A DNA stretch of 64,000 nucleotides from Caulobacter sp. 602-1 (GTDB lineage Bacteria; Pseudomonadota; Alphaproteobacteria; Caulobacterales; Caulobacteraceae), in assembly GCF_003931565.1 (NCBI RefSeq), contig NZ_RRYI01000006.1, forward strand, positions 124,001 through 188,000, read 5' to 3'. Position numbers and translations under genes: made by a program. Positions 49,794 to 58,286 of this stretch are shown here, piece by piece; the stretch's first letter is position 1, and the number at the start of each line of letters is the position of its first letter. A model generated the notes under the pieces. It was not told the DNA's origin, ran no database searches, and worked only from the letters and a program-made list of their open reading frames with translations.

Positions 49794-51746
49794 CTAGAAC
49801 CGCGCTCGCAGGCCCACGAAGGCCCCGCGTCCCGGCGCGCCGTAGTTCAGGATGGTCTGGTAGTCCTTGTCGAACGCGTTCTCGACCCGGCCGAACACCT
49901 CGAGGGTCTCGTTGATCGGATAGGCCGCGCGCAGGTCGACCAGGGTGTAGTCCTTCACCACCTGGGTGTTGGCGTCGTTGTTGTAGGTCTTGCCCACGTA
50001 ACGCACCGCGACCGTGGTCGACAGGCCCACCGGCCAGCGATAGGTCGCCGACAGGTTGCCCATGTTCTTCGGGCGACGGGTCAGCTGCTTGCCCTTGCTG
50101 GCGCCCGAGGCGGACTCGGCGTCGGTGTAGGTGTAGTTGCCGGTGATGGTCAGGGCCGTGGTCGGCTTGACCTCGCCGATCAGCTCCAGGCCCTGGGCCT
50201 TGGTCTTCTGGACGTTGTCATAATAGCCGAAGCGGAAAGCACCGTTCGGATTGCACAGCGCCGTGGTCGAGCCCGAGGCGCACGAGAAGAAGCGGATCTC
50301 GTTGTCGGCCTCGCGGTGGAACCAGGTGGCCGACGCGCGGGCCTTGCCGCCGAAGAAGCGCTGCTCGACGCCGGCGTCCCAGCTGTCGAACTCCTCCGGC
50401 GCCAGGGTCAGGTTGCCGTACTCGCTGTAGAGCTCGTAGAGGCCCGGGGCGCGGAAGCCCTGGCCGAAGCTGGCGCGGAGGACGGTGTCGCCCTCGTTGA
50501 GCGCCCAGGCCGCCGCGACCTGCCCCAGGGTGTGGCTGCCATAGGTGTCGTGATCCTCGTAGCGCAGCCCGCCCGTCAGGGTCAGGCCCTTCACCGGCTC
50601 GACCTGCAGCTGGCCGTAGAGGCTGTCGACGCCGACGCGGCCGGTGCTGAACACCGGGTTCGGCTTGGCGACCGTCGGCGAGCGGGTGCGCATGCGGGCC
50701 TTCTCGGTTTCGGCGCCGAAGGTGGCGGTCCAGATGTCCGAGATGGCGAACACGCCTTGATATTCGAAGCGCTTGTTCTTGCCGGCGGCGTCGAAGGTCA
50801 ACGGCGCGGCTGGGCGGGCCGGGTTGAGGTTCTCCCGGTCGGTGTCGGTGTAGGCGTAGCCGAGGCGGTTGTTCCAGCGGCCGTCCAGCAGGGCGAAGTT
50901 CAGGCCGGTATAGACGACCAGTTCCTCGGTGCGGCCAAATTCGGGGCTGTCGCCGTTGAAGGCGTCGAAGTCATTCTTGCCCTTCGAATAGACCGAGCGC
51001 ACCTCGGCCGAGATGGTCTCCGTCAGCGCCACACGAACGCGGCCCGACAGGCCGGTGTTCTGGTAACCGTCCTTCTCCTTGCCGACCTTGTACGAGGAGA
51101 AGCCGTCTGTGGTGTAGTAGCCGCCGGCCAGGCGCCAGGTGATCTTGTCCGAAGCGCCGCCGACACCGGCCCGCAGGTAGCCGGTCTTGCGCGCGCCGCC
51201 TTCGGCCTCGATCGAGCTGGTGAACGGGACGGTGGGATCGGCGGTGACGATATTGACCACGCCGCCGATGGCCTGGCTGCCCCAAAGCGTCGACTGGGCG
51301 CCGCGCAGCACCTCGATGCGCGCGATGTCGCCGACCAGCAGGTTGCCGCTGTTGAAGCCGCCCTGGGTCGAGGACGGGTCGTTCAGCTTGACGCCGTCGA
51401 TCAGCACCACGGTGTGCTGGGTCTCGGCGCCGCGGATGTTGAGGCCGGTCGTCGCGCCGGGTCCGCCGTTGCGGGTGAAGCTGACGCCCGGCGTCTGGGC
51501 CAGCAGCTCCGTGACCGAGATGGCCTGACTGGCCTCGATGGCGGCCTGGGTCAGGACGGTGACCGACGCGCCGACCTTCTCGATCGGCTGGACGGTGCGG
51601 GTCGCGGTGACCACCAGTTCGGCGACGCCGTTGGCGCCGACGGCGCCGGCGACATCGGCTTCGGGGGCCTTCTGCTCGTCGGCCATGGCCGGACCGGCGA
51701 CAAGGATCGTGGCGAGCGCGGTGGAGCTCAGAAACGTTCGGATCAT
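49794..51746 (-). CDS. btuB: TonB-dependent vitamin B12 receptor
   Basis: 650 residues with a signal peptide (GPAMA-DE). TonB box and plug (VAELVVTATRTVQPIEKVG, LNIRGAETQHTVVLIDGVK, RIEVLRGAQSTLWGSQAIGG) and a barrel ending AFVGLRARF, all typical of BtuB. The cobalamin riboswitch about 170 nt upstream on the same strand confirms the ligand. First gene of the ten-gene salvage operon. Confidence 0.96.
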   Translation of the reverse strand: MIRTFLSSTALATILVAGPAMADEQKAPEADVAGAVGANGVAELVVTATRTVQPIEKVGASVTVLTQAAIEASQAISVTELLAQTPGVSFTRNGGPGATTGLNIRGAETQHTVVLIDGVKLNDPSSTQGGFNSGNLLVGDIARIEVLRGAQSTLWGSQAIGGVVNIVTADPTVPFTSSIEAEGGARKTGYLRAGVGGASDKITWRLAGGYYTTDGFSSYKVGKEKDGYQNTGLSGRVRVALTETISAEVRSVYSKGKNDFDAFNGDSPEFGRTEELVVYTGLNFALLDGRWNNRLGYAYTDTDRENLNPARPAAPLTFDAAGKNKRFEYQGVFAISDIWTATFGAETEKARMRTRSPTVAKPNPVFSTGRVGVDSLYGQLQVEPVKGLTLTGGLRYEDHDTYGSHTLGQVAAAWALNEGDTVLRASFGQGFRAPGLYELYSEYGNLTLAPEEFDSWDAGVEQRFFGGKARASATWFHREADNEIRFFSCASGSTTALCNPNGAFRFGYYDNVQKTKAQGLELIGEVKPTTALTITGNYTYTDAESASGASKGKQLTRRPKNMGNLSATYRWPVGLSTTVAVRYVGKTYNNDANTQVVKDYTLVDLRAAYPINETLEVFGRVENAFDKDYQTILNYGAPGRGAFVGLRARF

Positions 51747-51913
51747 GTTTCAATCTTCCCAGTTGAACGACCCGCGCGCCTGACCGCGACGCCCCCGCCA
51801 GCTGGACAGCCGCGATTACGCCCCGGACCGTCGCGCGGCCCTTTTGACTGTCGTTTCGCGGGAGATCCCGTTCGTTCGGCGCACCCCGGCCGAGCGATGA
51901 ACGACTGCGCCGG

Positions 51914-52065
51914 GCAGGTCTCCTGGCTCGCGGGTCGTCGCTCTTGGCGTCGCCTTCCCAGGATCCGAAAGACCCCAGTGGCATGTGACGCTAGAACTCG
52001 CCGCTTACAGTTGCGGGGGCAGCCGAGGTGTTGAACCTCGTTCCCTTTTAATCCTCTTTCGAGGA
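51914..52065 (-). ncRNA. Cobalamin riboswitch
   Basis: On the minus strand the order is AAAAGGGAA, a GGTTCAACACC-type loop, CCCCGCAACTGTAAGCGG, then GCCACTG (B12 box), CTGGGAAGGC and finally GCCAGGAGACCTGC. These are the conserved blocks of the cobalamin aptamer in the right order. About 165 nt separate it from the btuB start, room for an expression platform (several GC-rich inverted repeats at 51780-51900). High B12 should switch the operon off. Confidence 0.97.
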
Positions 52066-52083
52066 GCCTGACGCGCGGCCAGC

Positions 52084-52110
52084 CCTATAGACTGCGCCGC
52101 GCACGGTCAA
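52084..52110 (-). promoter_or_regulatory. Candidate promoter of the riboswitch/btuB operon
   Basis: On the minus strand TTGACC (52110-52105) and TATAGG (52089-52084) are 15 nt apart, giving a transcript start just before the riboswitch. It lies within 40 bp of the divergent cobU start, so the two promoters share this short gap. Confidence 0.5.
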
Positions 52111-52122
52111 TGTGGAGCTTCC

Positions 52123-52653
52123 ATGACGTCGATCCTGGTGCTGGGCGGAGCCCGTTCCGGCAAGAGCGCCTTCGCCCAGAAGGCGGCGGAGCAAGCGGCG
52201 GAAACCGTCGCTGGAGCGGCGCGTCCGGTGCTGATCGCCACTGGCCAAGCCTTTGACGACGAGATGGCCGAACGCATCGCCCGCCACCAGGCCGACCGCG
52301 GCGAATCATGGACCACGGTGGAGGCACCGCTGGCCCTGGCCGAGGCGATCACCGCCCTCCCCGCCGACGCCGTGGCCGTGGTCGACTGCCTGACGCTGTG
52401 GCTGTCGAACCTGATGCTGGACGAGCGCGACATGGCGACGGAGGCGACCATGCTCGTCGAAGCCGTCGCCGCCTGCCCCGCCCGCCTCTGGCTGGTCAGC
52501 AACGAGGTCGGCCTGGGCCTGGTGCCCGAGACGCCGCTCGGCCGGAGGTTCCGGGATGAGGCCGGACGGCTGCACCAGCGGCTCGCCCAGACGGTCGACG
52601 AGGTCTATTTCGTGGCCGCCGGGCTGCCGTTGAAGCTGAAGCCGCAGGGGTGA
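52123..52653 (+). CDS. cobU: Bifunctional adenosylcobinamide kinase/GTP guanylyltransferase
   Basis: 176 residues. P-loop LGGARSGKSAFAQ, VVDCLTLWLSNLML and LVSNEVGLGLVPETPLGRRFRDE are the CobU/CobP signatures. It phosphorylates adenosylcobinamide and converts it to adenosylcobinamide-GDP, the CobS substrate. It is divergent from the riboswitch operon and is not itself downstream of the riboswitch. Also named cobP in alphaproteobacteria. Confidence 0.96.
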   Translation: MTSILVLGGARSGKSAFAQKAAEQAAETVAGAARPVLIATGQAFDDEMAERIARHQADRGESWTTVEAPLALAEAITALPADAVAVVDCLTLWLSNLMLDERDMATEATMLVEAVAACPARLWLVSNEVGLGLVPETPLGRRFRDEAGRLHQRLAQTVDEVYFVAAGLPLKLKPQG

Positions 52654-52680
52654 ATTCCCGTCGGCGTGCGGGCGTTGAAT

Positions 52681-52738
52681 CCCTCTCTCATGGAGAGAGG
52701 GAGGGACCCGCGCCGCAGGCGTGGGAGGGTGAGAGGTT
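52681..52738 (+). repeat. Palindromic intergenic repeat, unit 1
   Basis: Two stacked hairpins: CCCTCTCTC/GAGAGAGGG and CCCGCGCC/GGCGTGGG, then AGGGTGAGAGG. Unit 2 at 52810-52866 is the same design in the opposite orientation, with compensatory changes in the second stem. A REP-like element typical of high-copy chromosomal repeats. Confidence 0.8.
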
Positions 52739-52809
52739 TCACCGATAGCCGGATAAAACCGAGATCTCTCAGCCACTTACCTCGCCATTGCCTTGTCCGG
52801 AGAGGGCGT

Positions 52810-52866
52810 AACCCCTCACCCTCCCATGCTGCGCATGGGCCCCACCCTCTCTCAAAGAGAGAGGGG
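52810..52866 (-). repeat. Palindromic intergenic repeat, unit 2 (inverted)
   Basis: Reverse complement of unit 1 in order: CCCTCTCTC-type stem, a CCCATGC/GCATGGG stem replacing CCCGCGCC/GGCGTGGG, and AGGGTGAGGGG. The two units face each other across about 70 bp, as in a BIME-like pair. Confidence 0.8.
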
Positions 52867-53455
52867 TTCATGGGGATCGCGCGAGCATTCACGCCCTTGC
52901 GTCCCCGGCCGAGAAACCTGCCGTATTCTCTACCCACCTCGTCGCGAGGAAGGGGCGCATGGCCAGCGACCGTTGCGGCGACGGGGGGCGATCGAGCGGG
53001 CGCGCTCGTCGGCGCGGGGGAAGCTCCGCAACTGCACCATCCCCGCGGTAGTCGACCCTGGAACACAGAAACGACGGTGGATGCAGGCCGAGGAGAGCGA
53101 CAGGGGAGCTGAAAGGCTCCTGACCGGGACCAGGCTTCGCGGCCTGGCCCGCCCGTCGGAGGCTTCAAGGGCGTCGAGGTGTGAACAGCATCGTGGCGTC
53201 ACGCTTCCGGATAACGACCGCGCGGAGCGTCGGGCTTCGTCGAAACGGTATTTCTACTTCCAAACTCCGGACGCTGTCCGGCGCTCCGCATCCCTTTCCA
53301 CACCTTCAGCGAAGCGATCGCGTGAAGCGGCGGACGCGCGTCTCGATCGCAGGAAGAGGCTGGCGCTCCGCGAACAATGCCCGCAAACTCATTCAAACGG
53401 CCGTTCAGCGGCCATGAGTGTCCGAGCGCGATCAACGGCGCGGGGAGGAGTACAA
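52867..53455. other. Long intergenic/leader region before the sugar transporter
   Basis: About 590 bp with no supported gene. The transporter frame stays open upstream but has poor codons and no start. Several GC-rich hairpins occur, for example CCAGGC-loop-GGCCTGG near 53130-53147 and GGCCG/CGGCC near 53400. A string CCGCAACTG near 53026 recalls the B12 aptamer but the other boxes are absent. The region may hold a structured leader or a small RNA; no class recognised. Confidence 0.4.
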
Positions 53456-54853
53456 ATGTCCGAGCGACGGTCTTCGTGGACCCTGGCCCGATTTGCGGCG
53501 CCCGCCATCCCGATATCGGCGATGGGCCTGCCGCTCGTCGTGTACCTGCCCGAGTATTACATCAACTCCCTGGGCCTCTCCCTCGGAACCGTGGGGGCCG
53601 CCTTCCTGATCGTGAAGCTGGTCGACATGCTGCTGGACCCGATCCTGGGCGGCGTCATGGACGGGACGCGGTCGCGCTTCGGACGCTTCCGCCCCTGGCT
53701 GGTCATCGGCACCCCCATCGTCGCGCTGGGCACCTTCGCCCTGTTCATGGCCAAGCCCGGCGTGGGACCGATCTATCTGTGGTTCTGGCTGGCCGTGCTC
53801 TATGTCGGCTATTCGATGGTGGTCCTGTCCCAGACGGCCTGGGGCGCGGTCCTGTCCAGCGACTACCAGCAGCGCTCGCGGATCTATGGCTGGTGGCAGG
53901 GCGCCAATGTGGTGGGCATGATCCTGGTCTTGTGCCTCCCGCCGATCGTGACCGGCGTGTTCAAGGGCGATCACCTCGACAGCGTCCGCGCGATGGGCTG
54001 GTTCATCGTCATTTTGGCGCCCCTCACCGTCCTGCTGGCCGTGACCACGGTCGGCGAGCCGTCGGCGGCGCCCAGGCGCGGCAAGACCGGCCTCAAGCAA
54101 TACGCCAAGCTGCTGACCCGCCCCTCGGTCCAGCGCCTGCTGGTCGCCGACCTGCTGATGGGTCTGGCGCCGGGCATCGCCGGCACGCTGTTCCTGTTCT
54201 TCTTCGAGCGCATGAAGGACTTCGACAAGACCCAGGCCGGCGTTCTGCTCCTGATCTACTTCATCGCCGCCCTGGCGGGCGCGCCGATCTGGCCCATGCT
54301 CGCCAAGCGGGTCGGCAAGCACCGCGCCCTGGTCGTGGCCTCGGTCGTCTACGCGGTCGTGCAAGTGACCGCCGTCATCACGCCGCCCGGAAACCTCGTG
54401 CTCGGCATGATCGTGCTGGTCCTGGCCGGCCTGCCCTACTCCGCCGCGCCGTTGCTGGTGCGGGCCATGATGGCCGACATCGGCGACGAGGAGCGCCTGG
54501 AGAGCGGGGTCGACAAGACCGGCCTGCTCTATGCGATCGTGACCGGCACGGTGAAGCTGGGCTACGCCCTGGCCGTGGGCGTGTTCATCATCCTGGGCGC
54601 GCTGGGCTTCGACCCGAAGACGCCGACGGCCGCCGGCGACGCGGCGCTGGTCGGGCTGTACGCTTTCGCGCCGGCCGCGCTTGGACTGGTGGTCGCGGCT
54701 GTCGTGTTGCGCTATCCGCTGGATGCGACCCGGGTCGCCGAGATTCAGCGCCAACTCGGGGCGCGGGATGCGGCGGAGCGGGACGCCCCCGCAGCGGAGC
54801 CGCAAGCCCATGTCCTCCCCCAGCAAGTCCCCGCCCCTGGCCCGGCCGAATGA
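53456..54853 (+). CDS. GPH-family (MelB-like) sugar:cation symporter
   Basis: 465 residues, 12 TM helices. MelB-type features: LVDMLLDPILGGVMDGTRSR with FGRFRPW (cation-site region), LSQTAWGAVLSSDYQQRSRI, and AMMADIGDEERLESGVDKTG. Transports glycosides, pentosides or hexuronides with Na+ or H+. The ATG at 53456 follows GGGGAGGAG; the frame upstream to 52793 is not coding. The stop overlaps mazG by 44 nt. Substrate unknown. Confidence 0.92.
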   Translation: MSERRSSWTLARFAAPAIPISAMGLPLVVYLPEYYINSLGLSLGTVGAAFLIVKLVDMLLDPILGGVMDGTRSRFGRFRPWLVIGTPIVALGTFALFMAKPGVGPIYLWFWLAVLYVGYSMVVLSQTAWGAVLSSDYQQRSRIYGWWQGANVVGMILVLCLPPIVTGVFKGDHLDSVRAMGWFIVILAPLTVLLAVTTVGEPSAAPRRGKTGLKQYAKLLTRPSVQRLLVADLLMGLAPGIAGTLFLFFFERMKDFDKTQAGVLLLIYFIAALAGAPIWPMLAKRVGKHRALVVASVVYAVVQVTAVITPPGNLVLGMIVLVLAGLPYSAAPLLVRAMMADIGDEERLESGVDKTGLLYAIVTGTVKLGYALAVGVFIILGALGFDPKTPTAAGDAALVGLYAFAPAALGLVVAAVVLRYPLDATRVAEIQRQLGARDAAERDAPAAEPQAHVLPQQVPAPGPAE

Positions 54854-55658
54854 AGGCTCTCAAGGCGAAGATGGGCACCCCATCTTCCGCCTGGTCGAGA
54901 TCATGGCCAGGCTGCGCGATCCGAACGGCGGTTGCCCCTGGGACCTGGAGCAGACCTTCGCGACGATCGCGCCCTACACGGTCGAGGAGGCCTACGAGGT
55001 CGCCGACGCCATCGAACGCAACGACCTGCCGGAGCTGCGCGACGAGCTGGGCGACCTGCTGCTGCAGGTGGTGTTCCATTCGCGGATGGCCGAGGAACTG
55101 GGCGCGTTCGACCTGAAGGACGTGGCGGCGGCCATCTCCGACAAGATGATCCGCCGGCATCCACATGTGTTCGGCGATCACGCCTACGCGGACCTCTCGG
55201 CCCAGGTCGCTGGCTGGGAAGAGCTGAAGGCCCAGGAGCGCAAGGCCAAGGCCAAGACCGGCGTGCTGGACGACGTACCAGCGGGGCTCCCCGCCCTCAC
55301 CCGCGCCGTCAAGCTGACCAAGCGCGCGGCCCGGGTCGGCTTCGACTGGCCCTCGGCCCGCGAGGTGCTGGACAAGCTGCGCGAGGAAACCGCCGAGATC
55401 GAGGTCGAGATCGAGGCCGGCGACATGGCCAAGGCCCGCGAGGAGCTGGGCGACATCCTGTTCGTCTGCGCCAACCTGGCCCGCAAGCTGGACGTCGACC
55501 CCGAGGACGCCCTGCGCGCCACCAACGCCAAGTTCACCCGCCGCTTCGCCTTTGTCGAGGCGGGCCTGGCCGAGCGCGGCAGGACGCCCGACCAGTCCGA
55601 TCTGGCGGAAATGGACGCCCTGTGGAACGACGCCAAGGCGGCGGAGAAGAAGGGTTAG
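54810..55658 (+). CDS. mazG: Nucleoside triphosphate pyrophosphohydrolase
   Basis: 282 residues. Two MazG domains: N-terminal RLRDPNGGCPWDLEQTFATI and EEAYEVADAIERNDLPELRDELGD, C-terminal REETAEIEVEIEAG with EELGDILFVCANLAR. It hydrolyses noncanonical NTPs or alters ppGpp levels. The ATG at 54810 lies inside the transporter gene. About 30 residues precede the region matching the E. coli start, so an internal start is possible, though the only other ATG (54904) would cut into the domain. Confidence 0.93.
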   Translation: MSSPSKSPPLARPNEGSQGEDGHPIFRLVEIMARLRDPNGGCPWDLEQTFATIAPYTVEEAYEVADAIERNDLPELRDELGDLLLQVVFHSRMAEELGAFDLKDVAAAISDKMIRRHPHVFGDHAYADLSAQVAGWEELKAQERKAKAKTGVLDDVPAGLPALTRAVKLTKRAARVGFDWPSAREVLDKLREETAEIEVEIEAGDMAKAREELGDILFVCANLARKLDVDPEDALRATNAKFTRRFAFVEAGLAERGRTPDQSDLAEMDALWNDAKAAEKKG

Positions 55659-55667
55659 TCGCCGCCC

Positions 55668-57005
55668 TTAGTCCACGGTCCCGACGACGGCGCCGGGGTA
55701 CTGGCGTTCGAACCGGCCGAGCGCCTGGCTGTCGAGCCGGGTGACGATCATGACGTCGCCGTCCGGACCGTCGTAGCGGCTCAGCACGCGGCCGTTGCGG
55801 TAGATCCAGGCGATGGCCTGGCCATCCTGCGCCTTCAGCTGGATCTCGACCGGCGGGGAGTCGTCGATCAGGCCGCTGATCCGGCGCAGCAGGGCCTCGC
55901 AACCCTCGCCGGTGACGGCCGACACCGTCGAAGCCTCCTTGCGCCGGGCATGGCCCTCGATGACCTCGCGATCCTCCTCGGACAGCAGGTCGATCTTGTT
56001 CCAGACCTCGACGACGGTCTTGCCCTCGTCGAACGTCACGCCCAGCTCGGCCAGCACGGTCTCGACGTCGCGGGCCTGGGCCTCGCTGTCGGGATTGGCG
56101 ACGTCGCGAACATGCAGCACCACGTCGGCCTCCTGCACCTCCTCGAGGGTGGCGCGGAAGGCCTCGACCAGCTCGTGCGGCAGGTCGGAGATGAAGCCGA
56201 CGGTGTCGGACATGATCGCCGGCCGCCCGTCGGGCAGCTTCACGGTGCGCAGGGTCGGGTCCAGGGTCGCGAACAGCATGTCCTTGGCCAGGACTTCCGC
56301 CTCGGTCAGGCGGTTGAACAGCGTGGACTTGCCGGCGTTGGTGTAGCCCACCAGGGCGACCGTCGGATACGGGACCTTCTTGCGGGCGCTGCGGTGCAGG
56401 GTCCGCGTGCGGCGCACCTCCTCCAGCTCCTTCTTGAGCTTGAGGATGTTGTCGCGGATCAGGCGGCGGTCCAGTTCGATCTGGGTTTCGCCGGGACCAC
56501 CGGTATTGCCGGTGCCGCCGCGCTGCCGCTCAAGGTGGGTCCAAGTGCGGACGAGGCGCGAGCGCTCGTACTCCAGCCTGGCCAGCTCGACCTGCAGACG
56601 GCCTTCCCGGGTCCGGGCCCGGCGGGCGAAGATCTCGAGGATGAGGCCGGTGCGGTCCACGACCTTCACCTCCAGCGCCTTCTCGAGATTGCGCTGCTGG
56701 ATAGGCGTGAGCTGGTCGTCGAAGACGGCGACGTCGATGTGCTCGACCTCGCAGATCGCCGCGAACTCCTCGACCTTGCCCTTGCCGAACAGGGTGGCGG
56801 GCGTGACGGCGCGCAGCGGCGCGATCATCGTCTCGACGACGTCGAGATCGAGTGCGATGGCGAGGCCGACGGCTTCCTCGAGCCGGGCGTTGGGATCCCG
56901 GGCCTCAAGGGCCGCCTGGCCGCGCAATTGCCGCGCCGGATGGATGACAAGCGCCTTCAGGATCGGCGCGGCGTGGTCAATCGACCTGGATGTGGATTTG
57001 GACAA
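55668..57005 (-). CDS. hflX: Ribosome-associated GTPase HflX
   Basis: 445 residues. N-terminal HflX domain (LFGKGKVEEFAA, FDDQLTPIQQRNLE), linker GGPGETQIELDRRLI, G1 GYTNAGKSTLFN, G3 DTVGFISDLPHELVEAFRATL, G4 NKID. Splits stalled or heat-damaged ribosomes. TTG start at 57005, 12 nt after hfq, same strand; hfq-hflX is a conserved pair. Confidence 0.95.
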   Translation of the reverse strand: MSKSTSRSIDHAAPILKALVIHPARQLRGQAALEARDPNARLEEAVGLAIALDLDVVETMIAPLRAVTPATLFGKGKVEEFAAICEVEHIDVAVFDDQLTPIQQRNLEKALEVKVVDRTGLILEIFARRARTREGRLQVELARLEYERSRLVRTWTHLERQRGGTGNTGGPGETQIELDRRLIRDNILKLKKELEEVRRTRTLHRSARKKVPYPTVALVGYTNAGKSTLFNRLTEAEVLAKDMLFATLDPTLRTVKLPDGRPAIMSDTVGFISDLPHELVEAFRATLEEVQEADVVLHVRDVANPDSEAQARDVETVLAELGVTFDEGKTVVEVWNKIDLLSEEDREVIEGHARRKEASTVSAVTGEGCEALLRRISGLIDDSPPVEIQLKAQDGQAIAWIYRNGRVLSRYDGPDGDVMIVTRLDSQALGRFERQYPGAVVGTVD

Positions 57006-57017
57006 GCGTCTCTAAAT

Positions 57018-57266
57018 TCAGTCGTCGGAGTCGGCGCTGGGCTCGTAGAGCTGAACAGGCTGAGCCGGCATGATGGTGGAAATGGCGTGCTTGTAGACCA
57101 GTTGCGACTGGCCGTCGCGACGCAGCAGGACGCAGAAATTGTCGAACCAGCTGACCACGCCCTGCAGCTTCACGCCGTTGACGAGGAAAATGGTGAGCGG
57201 CGTCTTCGACTTGCGCACGCTGTTCAGGAAGGTGTCCTGAAGGTTTTGCTTCTTCTCGGCAGACAT
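57018..57266 (-). CDS. hfq: RNA-binding chaperone Hfq
   Basis: 82 residues. Sm1 motif [33 protein letters not shown] and Sm2 motif [14 protein letters not shown] (Hfq KH-type) intact. Hexameric sRNA-mRNA matchmaker. The ATG at 57266 lies just after GAGGGGAACCCCC, whose G-run is the SD and could fold on the C-run. The longer frame to 57326 is unlikely. Forms an operon with hflX. Confidence 0.97.
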   Translation of the reverse strand: MSAEKKQNLQDTFLNSVRKSKTPLTIFLVNGVKLQGVVSWFDNFCVLLRRDGQSQLVYKHAISTIMPAQPVQLYEPSADSDD

Positions 57267-57326
57267 CGGGGGTTCCCCTCTCGTTGTTTTCGGAGGGCAA
57301 CACGCCCCCCACACAAACAAGGCCAT

Positions 57327-57355
57327 GCTAGAGGATTTTTCACTGAAAGCGACAA
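57327..57355 (-). promoter_or_regulatory. Candidate hfq promoter
   Basis: On the minus strand TTGTCG (57355-57350) and TCTAGC (57332-57327) are 17 nt apart, about 60 bp upstream of the hfq start. The match to consensus is partial, but it is the best in the gap. Confidence 0.35.
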
Positions 57356-57422
57356 GCGCGCAGCGAAAATTTCCGCGAGGCCGTTCGCCCTCAAAACGTT
57401 TGGACCGAATATTGCTCCGATC

Positions 57423-58286
57423 TCAGACGGCTTTGAGGCGCGCTCGCTCCATATAGGAACGCCGCAGGCCGATCGCCACAGGCCCCGGCTGACCGTCGCC
57501 CAGCTTGACTCCGTCGATCTGGGTGATCGGCGTGACCAGGGAGCCAGCGCCCGTGATGAACGCCTCCTTGGCGGCTTGCGCCTCGGCGATGGTGAACGGC
57601 TTCTCGCTGAACGGCAGGCCGGTTTCGCGGATCACCTCCAGCAGGGTCGAGCGGGTGACGCCGCGCAGGATGTTGGCGTTGGTGTCGCGGGTGCGCAGGG
57701 CGCCCTCGGCGTCGATGATCCAGGCGTTGGACGACGCGCCCTCGGTCACCAGACCCATGTCGTCGACGAACCACGCCTCGAGCGCGCCGCGCTCACGCGC
57801 CGCCTGCTTGGCCAGGACATTGGGCAGCAGGCCGATCGACTTGATGTCGCAGCGGCCCCAACGGTTCTCGGGGACCGAGATCACCGAAGCGCCCTTGGCG
57901 GCCTTGGCCTCGGCAGCCGAGCGATCCAGCGACTTGGCGGTGACGACGATCGCCGGCGGGACGGCCGGATTCGGGAAGGCATGGTCGCGCTTGGCGACGC
58001 CGCGGGTGATCTGCAGATAGCAGAGCCCCTCCTTGACCTTGTTACGGCGCACCGCCTCGCGCAGGACCATGGTCAGTGACGCCTGGCTCATGGGGTGGGC
58101 GATGCGCAGCGCGTCGAGACTGCGCCATAGGCGGGCGAAGTGCCCCTCGGCGTCGGCCAGCTTGCCGTCGAACACGGCCCAGACTTCGTAGACGCCGTCA
58201 GCCAGCTGATAGCCGCGATCCTCGATCGGCACGACGGCCTCGCCGTGACGCACGAAGCGGCCGTTCACATAGGCGAAACGCGACAT
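57423..58286 (-). CDS. dat: D-amino acid aminotransferase (PLP class IV)
   Basis: 287 residues. Class IV features: FAYVNGRFVRHGEAVVPIEDRGYQLADGVYEV, the PLP lysine in CDIKSIGLLPNVLAKQAA and GLVTEGASSNAWII. It interconverts D-amino acids and oxo acids, for example D-Ala/D-Glu for peptidoglycan. It starts 1 nt after the ntrX stop, so it is transcribed with the NtrYX system, a conserved alphaproteobacterial order. A branched-chain or 4-amino-4-deoxychorismate activity cannot be excluded. Confidence 0.92.
   Translation of the reverse strand: MSRFAYVNGRFVRHGEAVVPIEDRGYQLADGVYEVWAVFDGKLADAEGHFARLWRSLDALRIAHPMSQASLTMVLREAVRRNKVKEGLCYLQITRGVAKRDHAFPNPAVPPAIVVTAKSLDRSAAEAKAAKGASVISVPENRWGRCDIKSIGLLPNVLAKQAARERGALEAWFVDDMGLVTEGASSNAWIIDAEGALRTRDTNANILRGVTRSTLLEVIRETGLPFSEKPFTIAEAQAAKEAFITGAGSLVTPITQIDGVKLGDGQPGPVAIGLRRSYMERARLKAV

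Noticed and set aside
49539..52034. 831-residue plus-strand open frame opposite btuB and the riboswitch
   Set aside because: Shadow of btuB; composition dominated by Gly/Arg/Val/Ala and no recognisable domain.
53015..53060. Possible second cobalamin riboswitch (string CCGCAACTG before the GPH transporter)
   Set aside because: The GCCACTG box, the GGGAA block and the GGAGACCTGC-type end are absent; the string alone is not enough.
55950..58079. 709-residue plus-strand open frame across hflX, hfq and dat
   Set aside because: Antisense of three well-supported genes; no ribosome-binding site or motif.
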